From assembly GCF_009906955.1 (NCBI RefSeq), contig NZ_CP047656.1, forward strand, positions 1,054,001 to 1,118,000: 64,000 bases of DNA. The letters are read 5' to 3'. Source of the stretch: Paraglaciecola mesophila (lineage in GTDB: Bacteria; Pseudomonadota; Gammaproteobacteria; Enterobacterales; Alteromonadaceae). This document shows positions 8,614-17,529 of the stretch, piece by piece. The position numbers were made by a program, and so were the translations under genes. The notes below the pieces were generated by a model. The model had not been told where the DNA came from. It saw nothing but the letters and a program-made list of their open reading frames with translations, and searched no databases. Positions within the stretch are counted from its first letter, which is position 1. Every line of letters starts with the position of its first letter.

Positions 8614-9489
8614 ATGGGTTTTCACACCGTTGGATTGATAGGCAAGCAAGGGCATTCTGGAGCGAATTTAAGCTTGCAGGCTCTGATTGTTTATCTTAAA
8701 CAAAAAGACTGCCGAGTCATTGTTGAGCAAAGCTGCGCGTCGCAATTAAAAGGCAACGGATTTGAAATAGCCGACCTGAACACCATAGGTACCCAAGCCG
8801 ATTTAGCCATTGTGGTCGGTGGTGACGGCAATATGCTTGGCGCCGCTCGCGTGTTGGCTAAACATAATGTTGCGGTAGTCGGCATCAACCGAGGCAACTT
8901 AGGCTTTTTAACCGATATCAACCCAGATGATTTCGAACGCCAACTAGACACGATTTTTACTGGTGAGTGCCAAATCGAGCAGCGCTTTTTGCTTGAGCTT
9001 GAAGTCTATCGAGGGGGTGAGCTTCAAAGCACCAATTCAGCGGTAAACGAAGTGGTTTTGCACCACGGAAAAGTCGCTCACATGATGGAGTTCGAAGTCT
9101 ACTTAGATGAAAACTTCGTTTTTAGTCAACGCTCTGATGGGCTTATTGTTGCTACTCCAACCGGTTCAACAGCGTATTCATTATCCGGTGGAGGGCCGAT
9201 TTTAACTCCGAATTTAGATGCTCTTAGCCTAGTACCTATGTTCCCTCATACGCTCAGCGCTCGCCCCATAGTAGTGGATGCCAACAGCACGGTACGCATG
9301 AAAGTATCCAAAGAGAACAAAGATAATCTGCAGGTCAGTTGCGACAGTCACATCGTGCTCACCGTATTACCCGGAGACGAAATAGTCATCCGCAAAAACC
9401 CAGCAAAATTATCGCTAATCCACCCTAAAGATTACAATTATTTCAACGTGTTACGCACAAAACTAGGCTGGGGTAGTAAACTTTACTAA
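8614..9489 (+). CDS. nadK: NAD kinase
   Basis: 291 aa. Phosphorylates NAD to NADP with ATP or polyphosphate in the cytoplasm. The GGDGNM motif (69-74), the NE/D segment ([16 protein letters not shown]) and [15 protein letters not shown] are the family's conserved ATP/NAD-binding elements. I take ATG 8614 ([10 protein letters not shown]) as start; a GTG two codons upstream is in frame but less likely. It precedes recN by 409 bp, a gene order common in gammaproteobacteria. Here nagZ, not grpE, lies on the other side. Confidence 0.95.
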   Translation: MGFHTVGLIGKQGHSGANLSLQALIVYLKQKDCRVIVEQSCASQLKGNGFEIADLNTIGTQADLAIVVGGDGNMLGAARVLAKHNVAVVGINRGNLGFLTDINPDDFERQLDTIFTGECQIEQRFLLELEVYRGGELQSTNSAVNEVVLHHGKVAHMMEFEVYLDENFVFSQRSDGLIVATPTGSTAYSLSGGGPILTPNLDALSLVPMFPHTLSARPIVVDANSTVRMKVSKENKDNLQVSCDSHIVLTVLPGDEIVIRKNPAKLSLIHPKDYNYFNVLRTKLGWGSKLY

Positions 9490-9855
9490 CCCTAGTTGCA
9501 ACACAACTTAAGCTACTGTCTTTAGATAATCGAAGATTTGATAAACCACTTTTTCGAAATATTTATACCAATTCCATTAAATAATTGGCCTGCAGGCCTG
9601 TATTGACCATAGTGTTTGACGCGAAATTTTGTATACAGTCAATTCAGTTTTGCCTACGCCAATCATCACTACATAAAGTCGTCTCTCACTTGCAACGCGT
9701 ATAGTCAGTACCTAGCCATAAATATCTCTTTATTTTAGCGCCACAGGTAACCCTTATAAAAGGATCTATCTTATTGATTTACAACCATTCCACCTAGTTG
9801 TAAAAAAAGACACTGTCGCTAATACTGAAAAAGTTCACTAGACAGGCGCGTAAAT

Positions 9856-9871
9856 ATGTATATATTTACAG
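9856..9871 (+). promoter_or_regulatory. Second, weaker LexA-like box upstream of recN
   Basis: ATGTATATATTTACAG matches the SOS consensus CTG-N10-CAG except for A in place of the first C; the inner bases are the usual A/T-rich alternating run. It lies 19 bp upstream of the better box, the kind of tandem operator known for recN in Escherichia coli. Confidence 0.6.
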
Positions 9872-9874
9872 CAA

Positions 9875-9890
9875 CTGTATATTTGAACAG
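9875..9890 (+). promoter_or_regulatory. LexA (SOS) box upstream of recN
   Basis: CTGTATATTTGAACAG fits CTG-N10-CAG with a TATAT core. It ends 8 bases before the recN ATG, so bound LexA would block the promoter or early transcription. Confidence 0.85.
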
Positions 9891-9898
9891 GCTTTGAT

Positions 9899-11572
9899 AT
9901 GTTACTTCATTTATCTATTCGAAATTTTGCTGTGGTTAAATCATTAGACATCGATTTAGCGCAAGGTATGACAGCGGTGACAGGTGAAACCGGTGCCGGC
10001 AAGTCTATTTCTGTTGATGCCCTAGGACTGTGCCTCGGTGACAGGGCCGAAGCGGGGTTCGTACGCAGCGGAGCTGATAAAGCTGAGCTGTGTGCATCAT
10101 TTGACGTGAGCAAATTAACACTCGCGACTAAATGGTTGCAAGAGCACGAATTAGATGACGGAGATGATTGTTTAATCAGACGGGTTATTTCAAGTGAAGG
10201 TCGCTCTAAAGCCTTCATTAATGGTACGCCTGTACCGCTAAGCCAACTGAAATCTTTAGGTCAATACTTATTAAGCATTCATGGTCAACATGCCCATCAA
10301 CAGATTTTAAAAGCAGAGACACAGCGCGAGTTGCTCGACAACTTTGCCGAGCACACTTCCATACTGAACAAGGTAGCGCTGCACTATCGCTCGCTGCAAC
10401 AAAAACAAAAGCAATATCGCGAACTTTTGGCTGGTCAACAACAACGTGCGGATCGTTTTCAGCTTTTGTCTTATCAAGTCTCAGAGCTAGATGAGTTTGC
10501 AATCGGTGAAGGTGAATTTGGTGAGCTTGAAAGTGAACATAAAAAACTCAGCAATAGCCAAGCCTTGCTAGAGCAAACCCAATTAAGCTTTTATCAGCTG
10601 TATGAAGCAGATGACTTCAATGCATTGTCAGCTGTGCAAAACAGCATAGATAGATTAACGGAATTACAAGAGCACGACCCTTCCCTTTCACCCATTTTAA
10701 CGCTATTAAATGAGGCCAGCATTCAAATTGATGAAGCCGCCCAAGAGCTTAGACACTACACTGAGCAATTAGAAATTGACCCCATGAAAATGCAACAGGT
10801 AGAAGCCCGTTATTCGCAAGCGTTGGATTTAGCTAGAAAGCACCAAGTGCAAGCTGAAGGCTTATATGATTATCATCAAACATTAGCTCAAGAATTATCA
10901 CAACTATCTCAAGACGATGAATTACTGGAAAGTATACAAGAAGAATTAATTTCACTAGAAAAGCAATACTTTGACAGTGCTGAGCAACTCAGCTTATCGC
11001 GCACCAAAGCCGCCGGTAAATTAGCGAAACAGGTAGAAAGCCAAATTCATAAAATGAATATGGTTGATGCGATATTTAAAATTGAAGTTGAACCGCAAGC
11101 CAACAGCGCCCCGAGTAAACACGGTTTAGATAATATTCAATTCAAAGTATCAACGAACAAAGGCCAGAGCTTAGATAAAATTGAGAAGGTCGTTTCTGGA
11201 GGTGAGTTATCGCGTATTGGTTTGGCAATACAGGTTATTAGCTCTCACAATAGCCAAGTTGCCACTATGATTTTTGACGAAGTCGATACCGGTATTAGTG
11301 GCTCGACCGCTTCAGTGGTAGGTCATCTACTGCGAAAGTTAGGAGAAACCTGCCAAGTAATTTGCGTAACGCATTTACCCCAAGTGGCTGCGCGAGCGCA
11401 TAACCAAATGTTTGTCACTAAGTTCAGTGACAAGAAAACGACTGAGACTCACATGATTTCTTTACAAGAAAGTGAACGAATTGAAGAGTTGGCACGTCTA
11501 CTAGCTGGAGACAAATTAACAGATTCTGCGCTCGCCAACGCTAAAGAGTTACTACAAATCAGTAATTCATAA
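9899..11572 (+). CDS. recN: DNA repair protein RecN (SMC-like)
   Basis: 557 aa, close to E. coli RecN (553). An SMC-family ATPase acting in double-strand break repair with RecA. Walker A GETGAGKS (29-36) at the N terminus, a long coiled-coil region from about 150 to 370, and at the C terminus the ABC signature VSGGELSR followed by Walker B (MIFDEVDTGISG) and the HLPQVAARA switch region. ATG at 9899. SOS control is supported by two LexA-like boxes immediately upstream. Single-gene unit followed by bamE. Confidence 0.97.
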   Translation: MLLHLSIRNFAVVKSLDIDLAQGMTAVTGETGAGKSISVDALGLCLGDRAEAGFVRSGADKAELCASFDVSKLTLATKWLQEHELDDGDDCLIRRVISSEGRSKAFINGTPVPLSQLKSLGQYLLSIHGQHAHQQILKAETQRELLDNFAEHTSILNKVALHYRSLQQKQKQYRELLAGQQQRADRFQLLSYQVSELDEFAIGEGEFGELESEHKKLSNSQALLEQTQLSFYQLYEADDFNALSAVQNSIDRLTELQEHDPSLSPILTLLNEASIQIDEAAQELRHYTEQLEIDPMKMQQVEARYSQALDLARKHQVQAEGLYDYHQTLAQELSQLSQDDELLESIQEELISLEKQYFDSAEQLSLSRTKAAGKLAKQVESQIHKMNMVDAIFKIEVEPQANSAPSKHGLDNIQFKVSTNKGQSLDKIEKVVSGGELSRIGLAIQVISSHNSQVATMIFDEVDTGISGSTASVVGHLLRKLGETCQVICVTHLPQVAARAHNQMFVTKFSDKKTTETHMISLQESERIEELARLLAGDKLTDSALANAKELLQISNS

Positions 11573-11685
11573 CAATTATGCATTGATTAGGCTATCTTGG
11601 CTGAGTTAGGATGCTTCGCCTAAGGACCTTTAGCGAAGTATGTGTAGGGTCATTATTTACCTATTAGCTGAGAATTTAAATAAGA

Positions 11686-12042
11686 ATGAAGTTTAGAAAT
11701 ATATTGGTGGTGATTGCTGCCTCGTTGATGTTATCTGCATGTGCTGATTGGATTTATCGAATTGACGTTCCGCAAGGTAACTTTTTGGATGAGCGTGACG
11801 TAAGTAAATTGCGTATTAACATGACAAAAGAGCAAGTAGTGTACGTATTAGGAAAGCCCGTTGTTGAAGACTCTTTTGATCACGACACTTGGTATTACTT
11901 GTATCAAATGAAGCGCGGCATGGCTAAACGCGGTAAAGATTTTCGTAAGGAACTGACTCTTAGCTTTGTAGATAACCGTGTTAGCGAGGTTTCTGGAGAC
12001 TTTGAGCTCTCTGAAGACTTCTATACCCCGTTAGATGAGTAA
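11686..12042 (+). CDS. bamE: Outer-membrane assembly lipoprotein BamE (SmpA)
   Basis: 118 aa. A small lipoprotein of the BAM complex that inserts beta-barrel proteins. Signal peptide of about 18 residues ending in the lipobox LSAC, so Cys19 is lipidated; the residue after it is Ala, giving outer-membrane sorting. The SmpA/OmlA domain follows: LRINMTKEQVVYVLGKPVVED and DTWYYLYQM are typical. Same strand as recN, 113 bp downstream, probably with its own promoter. Confidence 0.95.
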   Translation: MKFRNILVVIAASLMLSACADWIYRIDVPQGNFLDERDVSKLRINMTKEQVVYVLGKPVVEDSFDHDTWYYLYQMKRGMAKRGKDFRKELTLSFVDNRVSEVSGDFELSEDFYTPLDE

Positions 12043-12475
12043 GCCTCAGCTTAAAAAATAACAAATGTCGGTTAATTTATTCTTTATCATTTGCGTGCAG
12101 AATAAATTAATCGATCTTCAGTTACCTAGCCAATAGCCACCATATATTTTTGGACTTTATAGTCTTTTAGAGCCCTCCTCTTCTTTTCTTTTTACTGCGT
12201 AATCTAGTTATTTACCGCTATTTAATTTAGCGACAAACCCGCTAATCTGAGCGAGAGCAGGTATATTTGTCATAAAACTGACGGTAATTCCCGCTAATAT
12301 TAGCCGAGTCATGGGCGCTTATGGCATAATATGCGCCGCATTTTCCTCAAGCTGACGCGCAAATGAATGCATAACTCGACATTTGATTTATGACTTTCAT
12401 CTTTAGCTATTATTGCTAACACAATGAATAACGCTGAGGAATAACACTTTTCACCTCAAATACCGGAAGAACACA
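12043..12475. other. 433-bp non-coding region between bamE and ybiT
   Basis: Contains an A+T-rich inverted repeat at 12069-12083 / 12099-12113 (14 of 15 bases pair, 15-base loop) which may end bamE transcription, then T/C-rich sequence and the ybiT leader. No credible gene. Confidence 0.55.
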
Positions 12476-14062
12476 TTGTTAACGACCGCAAACATCACAA
12501 TGCAATTTGGCGAGAAGCCATTATTCGAAAATGTATCAGTTAAATTTGGTAACGGAAATCGTTACGGCCTAATCGGCGCAAATGGCTGTGGTAAATCTAC
12601 CTTTATGAAAATACTAGGGGGAGATTTAGAGCAAACAGCAGGTAATGTATCAACTGACCCAGGCGAGCGCATTGGTAAGTTGAAACAAGACCAGTTCGCC
12701 TACGAAGAATACAGCGTTATCGATACGGTAGTGATGGGTCATAACGAGCTATGGAAAGTAAAAGCTGAGCGAGATGCGATTTACGCTAATCCTGAGATGA
12801 CAGAAGAAGATGGCATTCGCGTAGCCGATCTAGAGTCTGAGTTTGCGGAAATGGACGGCTATACAGCCGAAGCCCGAGCAGGTGAGCTATTGATTGGTGT
12901 CGGTATTCCTGTTGAGCAACATTATGGGCCTATGAGTGAAATCGCTCCAGGCTGGAAACTACGAGTGCTGTTAGCTCAAGTTATCTTTTCAGACCCAGAT
13001 ATCATGTTACTCGATGAGCCGACTAACAACCTGGACATTAACACCATTCGCTGGCTGGAAGGCGTATTAAATGAGCGTAATTGTTCAATGATCATTATTT
13101 CTCACGATCGTCATTTTCTTAACAGTGTTTGCACCCACATGGCAGACTTAGACTACGGCGAGATCCGTTTGTTTCCAGGTAATTACGATGAATACATGAC
13201 GGCCTCGACGCAAGCGCGTGAGCGACTCGTCGCTGATAATGCCAAGAAGAAAGCACAAATTGCGGAACTGCGCACCTTTGTTAGTCGCTTCTCGGCAAAT
13301 GCTTCTAAGTCTAAACAGGCAACATCTCGCGCTAAACAAATAGACAAAATCAAACTTGATGACATTAAACCATCGAGCCGTCAAACCCCTTTTATCCGTT
13401 TTGAGCAAACGAAGAAGCTACACCGTAACGCCTTAGAAGTAACAGGCTTAAAGAAGTCCTATGAAAAAGAATTGTATAACGGCCTAGACTTAATGGTTGA
13501 AGTAGGCGAGCGGATCGCGGTTATCGGTGAGAATGGTTTAGGTAAAACTACCCTGCTTAAATGTTTAGTGGGCGATACAGACTTAACTGCCGGTGAAGTA
13601 AAATGGTCAGAAAACTCAAATATCGGCTATTACGCTCAAGACCACGCCCATGAGTTTGAAAAAGATATGACGCTTATGGAGTGGATGTACCAATGGGCGC
13701 AAGAAGGCGATGATGAGCAAGTCATGCGTGGCACACTTGGTCGCTTGCTATTCTCACAGAATGAAATTACTAAGTCTGTTAAAGTGATATCAGGCGGCGA
13801 ACAAGGTCGAATGATGTTTGGTAAGTTGATGCTTCAGCGCCCTAATATTCTGGTGATGGATGAGCCAACAAACCACATGGATATGGAGTCAATTGAATCA
13901 TTAAACTTGGCGCTTGAAAATTATGCCGGTACGCTCATTTTTGTCAGTCACGACCGAGAATTTGTTTCGTCAGTAGCGACCCGTATTATTGAAATTACCC
14001 CAAATGGTGTTGTGGACTTCCGTGGCAACTATGAAAGTTACCTAGAAAGCCTAGGCGCCTAG
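12476..14062 (+). CDS. ybiT: ABC-F family ATPase YbiT
   Basis: 528 aa, cytoplasmic ABC-F protein with two ATPase domains and no membrane segments; family members bind the ribosomal E site and modulate translation. Walker A motifs GANGCGKS (34-41) and GENGLGKT in the second half, with two [10 protein letters not shown] / [10 protein letters not shown] Walker B regions. The interdomain linker [19 protein letters not shown] is near-identical to E. coli YbiT. The start is a TTG at 12476 preceded by GGAAG; this reading ([11 protein letters not shown]) lines up with the N terminus of known YbiT, whereas the next ATG would cut into the first strand. Confidence 0.95.
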   Translation: MLTTANITMQFGEKPLFENVSVKFGNGNRYGLIGANGCGKSTFMKILGGDLEQTAGNVSTDPGERIGKLKQDQFAYEEYSVIDTVVMGHNELWKVKAERDAIYANPEMTEEDGIRVADLESEFAEMDGYTAEARAGELLIGVGIPVEQHYGPMSEIAPGWKLRVLLAQVIFSDPDIMLLDEPTNNLDINTIRWLEGVLNERNCSMIIISHDRHFLNSVCTHMADLDYGEIRLFPGNYDEYMTASTQARERLVADNAKKKAQIAELRTFVSRFSANASKSKQATSRAKQIDKIKLDDIKPSSRQTPFIRFEQTKKLHRNALEVTGLKKSYEKELYNGLDLMVEVGERIAVIGENGLGKTTLLKCLVGDTDLTAGEVKWSENSNIGYYAQDHAHEFEKDMTLMEWMYQWAQEGDDEQVMRGTLGRLLFSQNEITKSVKVISGGEQGRMMFGKLMLQRPNILVMDEPTNHMDMESIESLNLALENYAGTLIFVSHDREFVSSVATRIIEITPNGVVDFRGNYESYLESLGA

Positions 14063-14100
14063 CGCATGATTTAGAGCGCTCACCGCGCTCTTTAGATACA

Positions 14101-14140
14101 AAAAAAGCCTGAATCACATTTAGTGATTCAGGCTTTTTTT
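14101..14140. terminator. Bidirectional intrinsic terminator
   Basis: Perfect 17-bp inverted repeat (arms 14101-14117 and 14123-14139) with a 5-base loop. The core GCCTGAATCAC is flanked by A6 on one side and T7 on the other, so it can stop ybiT on the plus strand and transcription coming the other way from the small minus-strand gene. Confidence 0.93.
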
Positions 14141-14185
14141 GAAACTTAATAGGCTGATACAACGCTCTGTATAAGCCGAGTGTGA

Positions 14186-14353
14186 TTAGTTGTTAACTAA
14201 CCATTTAACAAATTGCTTTGCTTCTATTGCGTTGGCAAATTTAGTGCTTTGGCGACCTTGCTTGTCGGCAAATGCTACGCTTTGTTTGTTTACAGAAATT
14301 GAATGCACTGGGTGCACTACACGGATCTGAGAACCGTTATATAAATAAGACAT
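14186..14353 (-). CDS. Small protein of unknown function
   Basis: 55 aa from ATG 14353, with AAAGAGAG about 7 bases upstream; an upstream in-frame TTG would remove that spacing. Composition is soluble, slightly basic, with no signal peptide or membrane span. The pattern SVNKQSVAFADKQGRQSTKF reads as a beta hairpin and ANAIEAKQFVKWLVNN as a closing helix, so a small folded domain is likely. It ends 46 bp from a bidirectional terminator that would serve it. I do not recognise the family. Confidence 0.7.
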   Translation of the reverse strand: MSYLYNGSQIRVVHPVHSISVNKQSVAFADKQGRQSTKFANAIEAKQFVKWLVNN

Positions 14354-14717
14354 AATAAAACTCTCTTTCAATTAGCGCGATAATTGGACGCGCGAAATTC
14401 AACGAAGCTTCACTATAGATTTGACGATAACTTTACGACTTTCTACAAGTCTAGGAGTGGTATACAGTGAGCACATGCTCACTCGTTCGCCGTTCAATAA
14501 TTCAGCTTAATATTTTTGTTTTTAAATGCTGGCTGACTGGATCAAGGTAAGACAAGACATTAACACGTTACCGAAATGGTAACACTGCTTGTAAATGCGG
14601 AGGTTGATTCACAAGCAAGGCAGCACATTACAGCACTTATAAAATAAACGCAATAGCTATTTTAATAATATTTAATGCTATCATGCCCTATTGGTTATAA
14701 CTTAATTTGAGTGATAT
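14354..14717. other. Divergent non-coding region, 364 bp
   Basis: Lies between the small minus-strand gene and the NYN-domain gene on the plus strand, so it holds both promoters. No reading frame, RNA gene or strong repeat was seen. Confidence 0.5.
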
Positions 14718-15194
14718 ATGCCCACTAAAATTGCCGTATTTGTCGATGTGCAGAACATTTATTACACCACACGCGATAGCTACCAAAAACAATTTAATTA
14801 TCGTAAATTTTGGCAACACTTAAATGCACAGGGCGACATTGTTATCGCCAATGCGTACGCCACTGAGCGCCACGACACTCAACAACAGAAGTTCCAAAGC
14901 GCGCTTAAACACATCGGTTTCGATGTGAAATTAAAACCCTTTATTCAACGCAGTGACGGTTCGGCAAAAGGTGACTGGGATGTGGGGATCACCATAGACG
15001 TATTAGACGCTGCCCCGCACGTCGACACTGTCGTTTTGCTTTCTGGCGATGGAGATTTTGACTTACTACTCAAAGCTGCAAAAGACAAATATAAGGTGAG
15101 CACAAAAGTGTATGGTGTACCCGCGCTCACCGCAAGCTCGCTAATGAATGCCTGTGATGATTTTGTTGAGATTACCCCGTCGTTGCTTCAGTAA
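14718..15194 (+). CDS. NYN/LabA-like PIN-fold nuclease-domain protein
   Basis: 158 aa, a single NYN domain (LabA/DUF88 group, PIN-like fold). Conserved acidic residues are in place: VDVQN near the N terminus (D10, N13), the KGDWDVG segment, and LLSGDGDFDLLL. These acidic residues normally bind metal for RNA cleavage. No added RNA-binding domain is present. Proteins of this type occur widely with mostly unknown targets. Single-gene unit; convergent with feoB. Confidence 0.88.
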   Translation: MPTKIAVFVDVQNIYYTTRDSYQKQFNYRKFWQHLNAQGDIVIANAYATERHDTQQQKFQSALKHIGFDVKLKPFIQRSDGSAKGDWDVGITIDVLDAAPHVDTVVLLSGDGDFDLLLKAAKDKYKVSTKVYGVPALTASSLMNACDDFVEITPSLLQ

Positions 15195-15217
15195 AACGTT
15201 ATGGACGACTAACCCAT

Positions 15218-15253
15218 AAAAAACCTGCGAAAGAGAATCCCCCCTTCGCAGGT
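15218..15253 (-). terminator. Intrinsic terminator of feoB
   Basis: Inverted repeat ACCTGCGAA (15223-15231) / TTCGCAGGT (15245-15253). Read on the minus strand it is followed by a T-run (the A-run at 15218-15223), placing it as the feoAB terminator. Confidence 0.85.
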
Positions 15254-15276
15254 CAAGCTAAATAGTAACCCGCTAG

Positions 15277-17094
15277 TTAGAAAATATGTGAAACGATAAA
15301 CGCAGAGGTATAGGCTAATAAACCATAGCCGGCAAATAGGCCCCATGCTATTTTCTTGCTACCTGTTTCCCCCTTGAGGGTCGCAACGGTTGCCACGCAC
15401 TGTAATGCGATAACATAAAATATTAACAGCCCGAGTCCTGCCCCTAAAGTGAGTCCATCTGCTTGAATATTTTCCGCTAAACCGGCAATGTTTTCATCAG
15501 CGCCTTCGATGCCAAACAATGTTCCTAATGCGCCAACGAATACTTCACGAGCTAAAAACGAAACCAATATGGCAACGCCGTAACGCCAATCTAAGCCTAG
15601 CGGTTCAAAAACAGGCTCTATCCACTGACCAAGCATGGACAGGTAAGAACCTTGTAAATCATGCTCAGAACTTGGGAAGTACCCCAAAAACCAGATAACG
15701 ACAGAGACCATGAAGATGACGGGCCCTGCCCTACGAATAAATTGTTTAGCGCTGGTGATCACCCGCAACATGAGTGGTTTCCAATGAGGCAAACGATAGT
15801 TAGGCAACTCCAAAATAAATGGCATCTCTGCTTTATCGCTATCGTTATCGGTAAATTTATTTAACAGCACACTTACGATGAGAGCAGTGACTATGCCTAA
15901 AAAATACAGCACAAAAAACGCGGTACCTTGAAGACTCAATAACCCACCTAAATAGGTGGTGTTCGGTATCAGCACTGCAATAAGTAGCGCATATACCGGC
16001 AAACGCGCAGAACAGGACATTAACGGTATGGTCATCATGGTAATCAAGCGCTTTCGCGGTGATTCAATGGTTCTTGCGGCCATAATAGCTGGTATAGCAC
16101 AGGCATGACCCGACAGGTACGGAATGAAACTACGACCAGATAAGCCAAAGTAACTTAAAGGTTTATGGCATATCAACGCAGCACGCGCCAAGTATCCGCT
16201 ATCTTCGAGTAAACCGATAATCAATGTCAAAACCATTATCTGCGGCACGAAAACAAGAAACGAACCGAGCCCCCCAAATATCGCGTCTTGCAGAAAATCA
16301 TTGATAACGCCGGGGCCGATAACAGATGTAACGGCTACGGCTAGCCAACCAATAATGTTTTCAACGCCATCCATAAGTGGCGTTGCCCAAGTAAAAATAC
16401 TCTGGAAAAGGACGAACATGATTGTGAAAAATGCAACACCACCTAACACACTGTTCAATAAAAAACTATCTATGGTGTTTTGTTGCTTGAGAACGATATC
16501 GGCATGTATTCCATATTGCTTCGCAATAAGGCGACTAACGTTAAATACGCTGTCATCATCTGGCACACTTTGACTTGGAATATATTTTTCAGGTTGTGAA
16601 GCAACCTCATTTAACGCCAACTTGAACTCGTGAATACCCACTAAGGTTTTCGCAGAAAGAGGAAATACAGCCGCACCTAGGTCTTTGCTTAATTTGTCGC
16701 AATCCACCTGATGACTAAACCGACCTACCTCGTCAATCATGTTTAAGGCGAACACTAACGCCTTGTCATGTTGCTTTGCTAAATCTCGTACCTGTAAGCC
16801 AAATACTAAGCTTCGTTCTAAGCGAGTGGCATCCAAATTACATACTATGACGGCCGTATTGACGTCATGCATGGCCTCGTGAATTTTTTCGACTGCTATT
16901 TCTTCATCCCGAGAAAGCGTACTTAATGAATACGCCCCAGGAAAATCAATCAGTGTATGTTCACCCAATTTACCACTTTTTAATTCAACTGTTACTCCTG
17001 GAAAATTAGCGACCTTCTGTCGCATCCCAGTGAGTTGGTTAAACAACAGACTTTTCCCTGAGTTGGGTTTACCTACTAAAATTATATTTTTCAT
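15277..17094 (-). CDS. feoB: Ferrous iron transporter FeoB (short form)
   Basis: 605 aa from ATG 17094; a TTG 13 codons upstream is in frame but adds non-conserved residues. Inner-membrane Fe(II) transporter with an N-terminal G domain: G1 GKPNSGKS (8-15), G2 NFPGVTVE, G3 DFPG, G4 NMID, G5 SAK. The membrane part carries the Gate motifs, including IPLMSCSARLPVY with its conserved cysteine. At 605 aa it is much shorter than E. coli FeoB (773 aa); the reduction is mainly in the helical region between the G domain and the membrane part. Partner FeoA lies 118 bp upstream; no FeoC is present. Confidence 0.95.
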   Translation of the reverse strand: MKNIILVGKPNSGKSLLFNQLTGMRQKVANFPGVTVELKSGKLGEHTLIDFPGAYSLSTLSRDEEIAVEKIHEAMHDVNTAVIVCNLDATRLERSLVFGLQVRDLAKQHDKALVFALNMIDEVGRFSHQVDCDKLSKDLGAAVFPLSAKTLVGIHEFKLALNEVASQPEKYIPSQSVPDDDSVFNVSRLIAKQYGIHADIVLKQQNTIDSFLLNSVLGGVAFFTIMFVLFQSIFTWATPLMDGVENIIGWLAVAVTSVIGPGVINDFLQDAIFGGLGSFLVFVPQIMVLTLIIGLLEDSGYLARAALICHKPLSYFGLSGRSFIPYLSGHACAIPAIMAARTIESPRKRLITMMTIPLMSCSARLPVYALLIAVLIPNTTYLGGLLSLQGTAFFVLYFLGIVTALIVSVLLNKFTDNDSDKAEMPFILELPNYRLPHWKPLMLRVITSAKQFIRRAGPVIFMVSVVIWFLGYFPSSEHDLQGSYLSMLGQWIEPVFEPLGLDWRYGVAILVSFLAREVFVGALGTLFGIEGADENIAGLAENIQADGLTLGAGLGLLIFYVIALQCVATVATLKGETGSKKIAWGLFAGYGLLAYTSAFIVSHIF

Positions 17095-17212
17095 GACGCT
17101 ACTTGATTGTTCGAGCACGAAAGACGTGCTCAAATAGACTTTGATGCTATTAAGTGATTACTCACGCGAAAATGTGTCGTTTAGGCTAGATGTAAAAACA
17201 AAATAAGGTAAT

Positions 17213-17446
17213 TTAGCTAAAGCTACTGACAGCAACCTTATCGGCAATACTCTGTTCTAAGGTATAAACACAGTCACCAATTTGAACAACAACCGGACCA
17301 TTCATAGGACTGCGCCGAAGGCATCGAACAGACTGACCATCGGTCAGCCCCATTTCTAATAACCGATTCGTTACCGCAGGCAACAGAGTATTATCTAAAC
17401 CACTGATTAAACCTGATTTTTTTGCAGGGATATCCCAAAGTGTCAT
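17213..17446 (-). CDS. feoA: FeoA, SH3-like partner of FeoB
   Basis: 77 aa from ATG 17446, chosen because GAGGG lies about 5 bases upstream; a TTG nine codons earlier lies inside the Fur-like palindrome. Small cytoplasmic SH3-fold protein needed for FeoB-mediated Fe(II) uptake. Recognisable pattern: LLEMGLTDGQSVRCLRRSP, then GPVVVQIGDCVYTLE. First gene of feoAB. Confidence 0.92.
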   Translation of the reverse strand: MTLWDIPAKKSGLISGLDNTLLPAVTNRLLEMGLTDGQSVRCLRRSPMNGPVVVQIGDCVYTLEQSIADKVAVSSFS

Positions 17447-17472
17447 TGTGCCCTCATCAAACAATTGATACA

Positions 17473-17491
17473 AATGAAAATTGTTTTCATT
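17473..17491 (-). promoter_or_regulatory. Fur-box-like palindrome upstream of feoA
   Basis: Perfect inverted repeat AATGAAAA-TTG-TTTTCATT, 19 bp, 27 bases before the feoA start. Size, A/T content and symmetry resemble Fur boxes (GATAATGATAATCATTATC), and feo operons are commonly Fur-regulated. The match to the exact Fur consensus is partial, so this is a candidate. Confidence 0.7.
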
Positions 17492-17529
17492 AATACCATA
17501 AGTTTGACTAAGGGCGCAACGTCAACTGA

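Larger units (their letters stand above)
9490..9898. promoter_or_regulatory. recN upstream region
   Basis: 409 bp between nadK and recN. The last 45 bases carry the two LexA-like boxes listed separately. Around 9568-9600 is ATACCAATTCCATTAAATAA followed by the small palindrome GGCCTGCAGGCC. No reading frame of note. Confidence 0.6.

Noticed and set aside
13148-13408. Minus-strand frames inside ybiT
   Set aside because: Shadows of a well-conserved ABC-F gene on the other strand.
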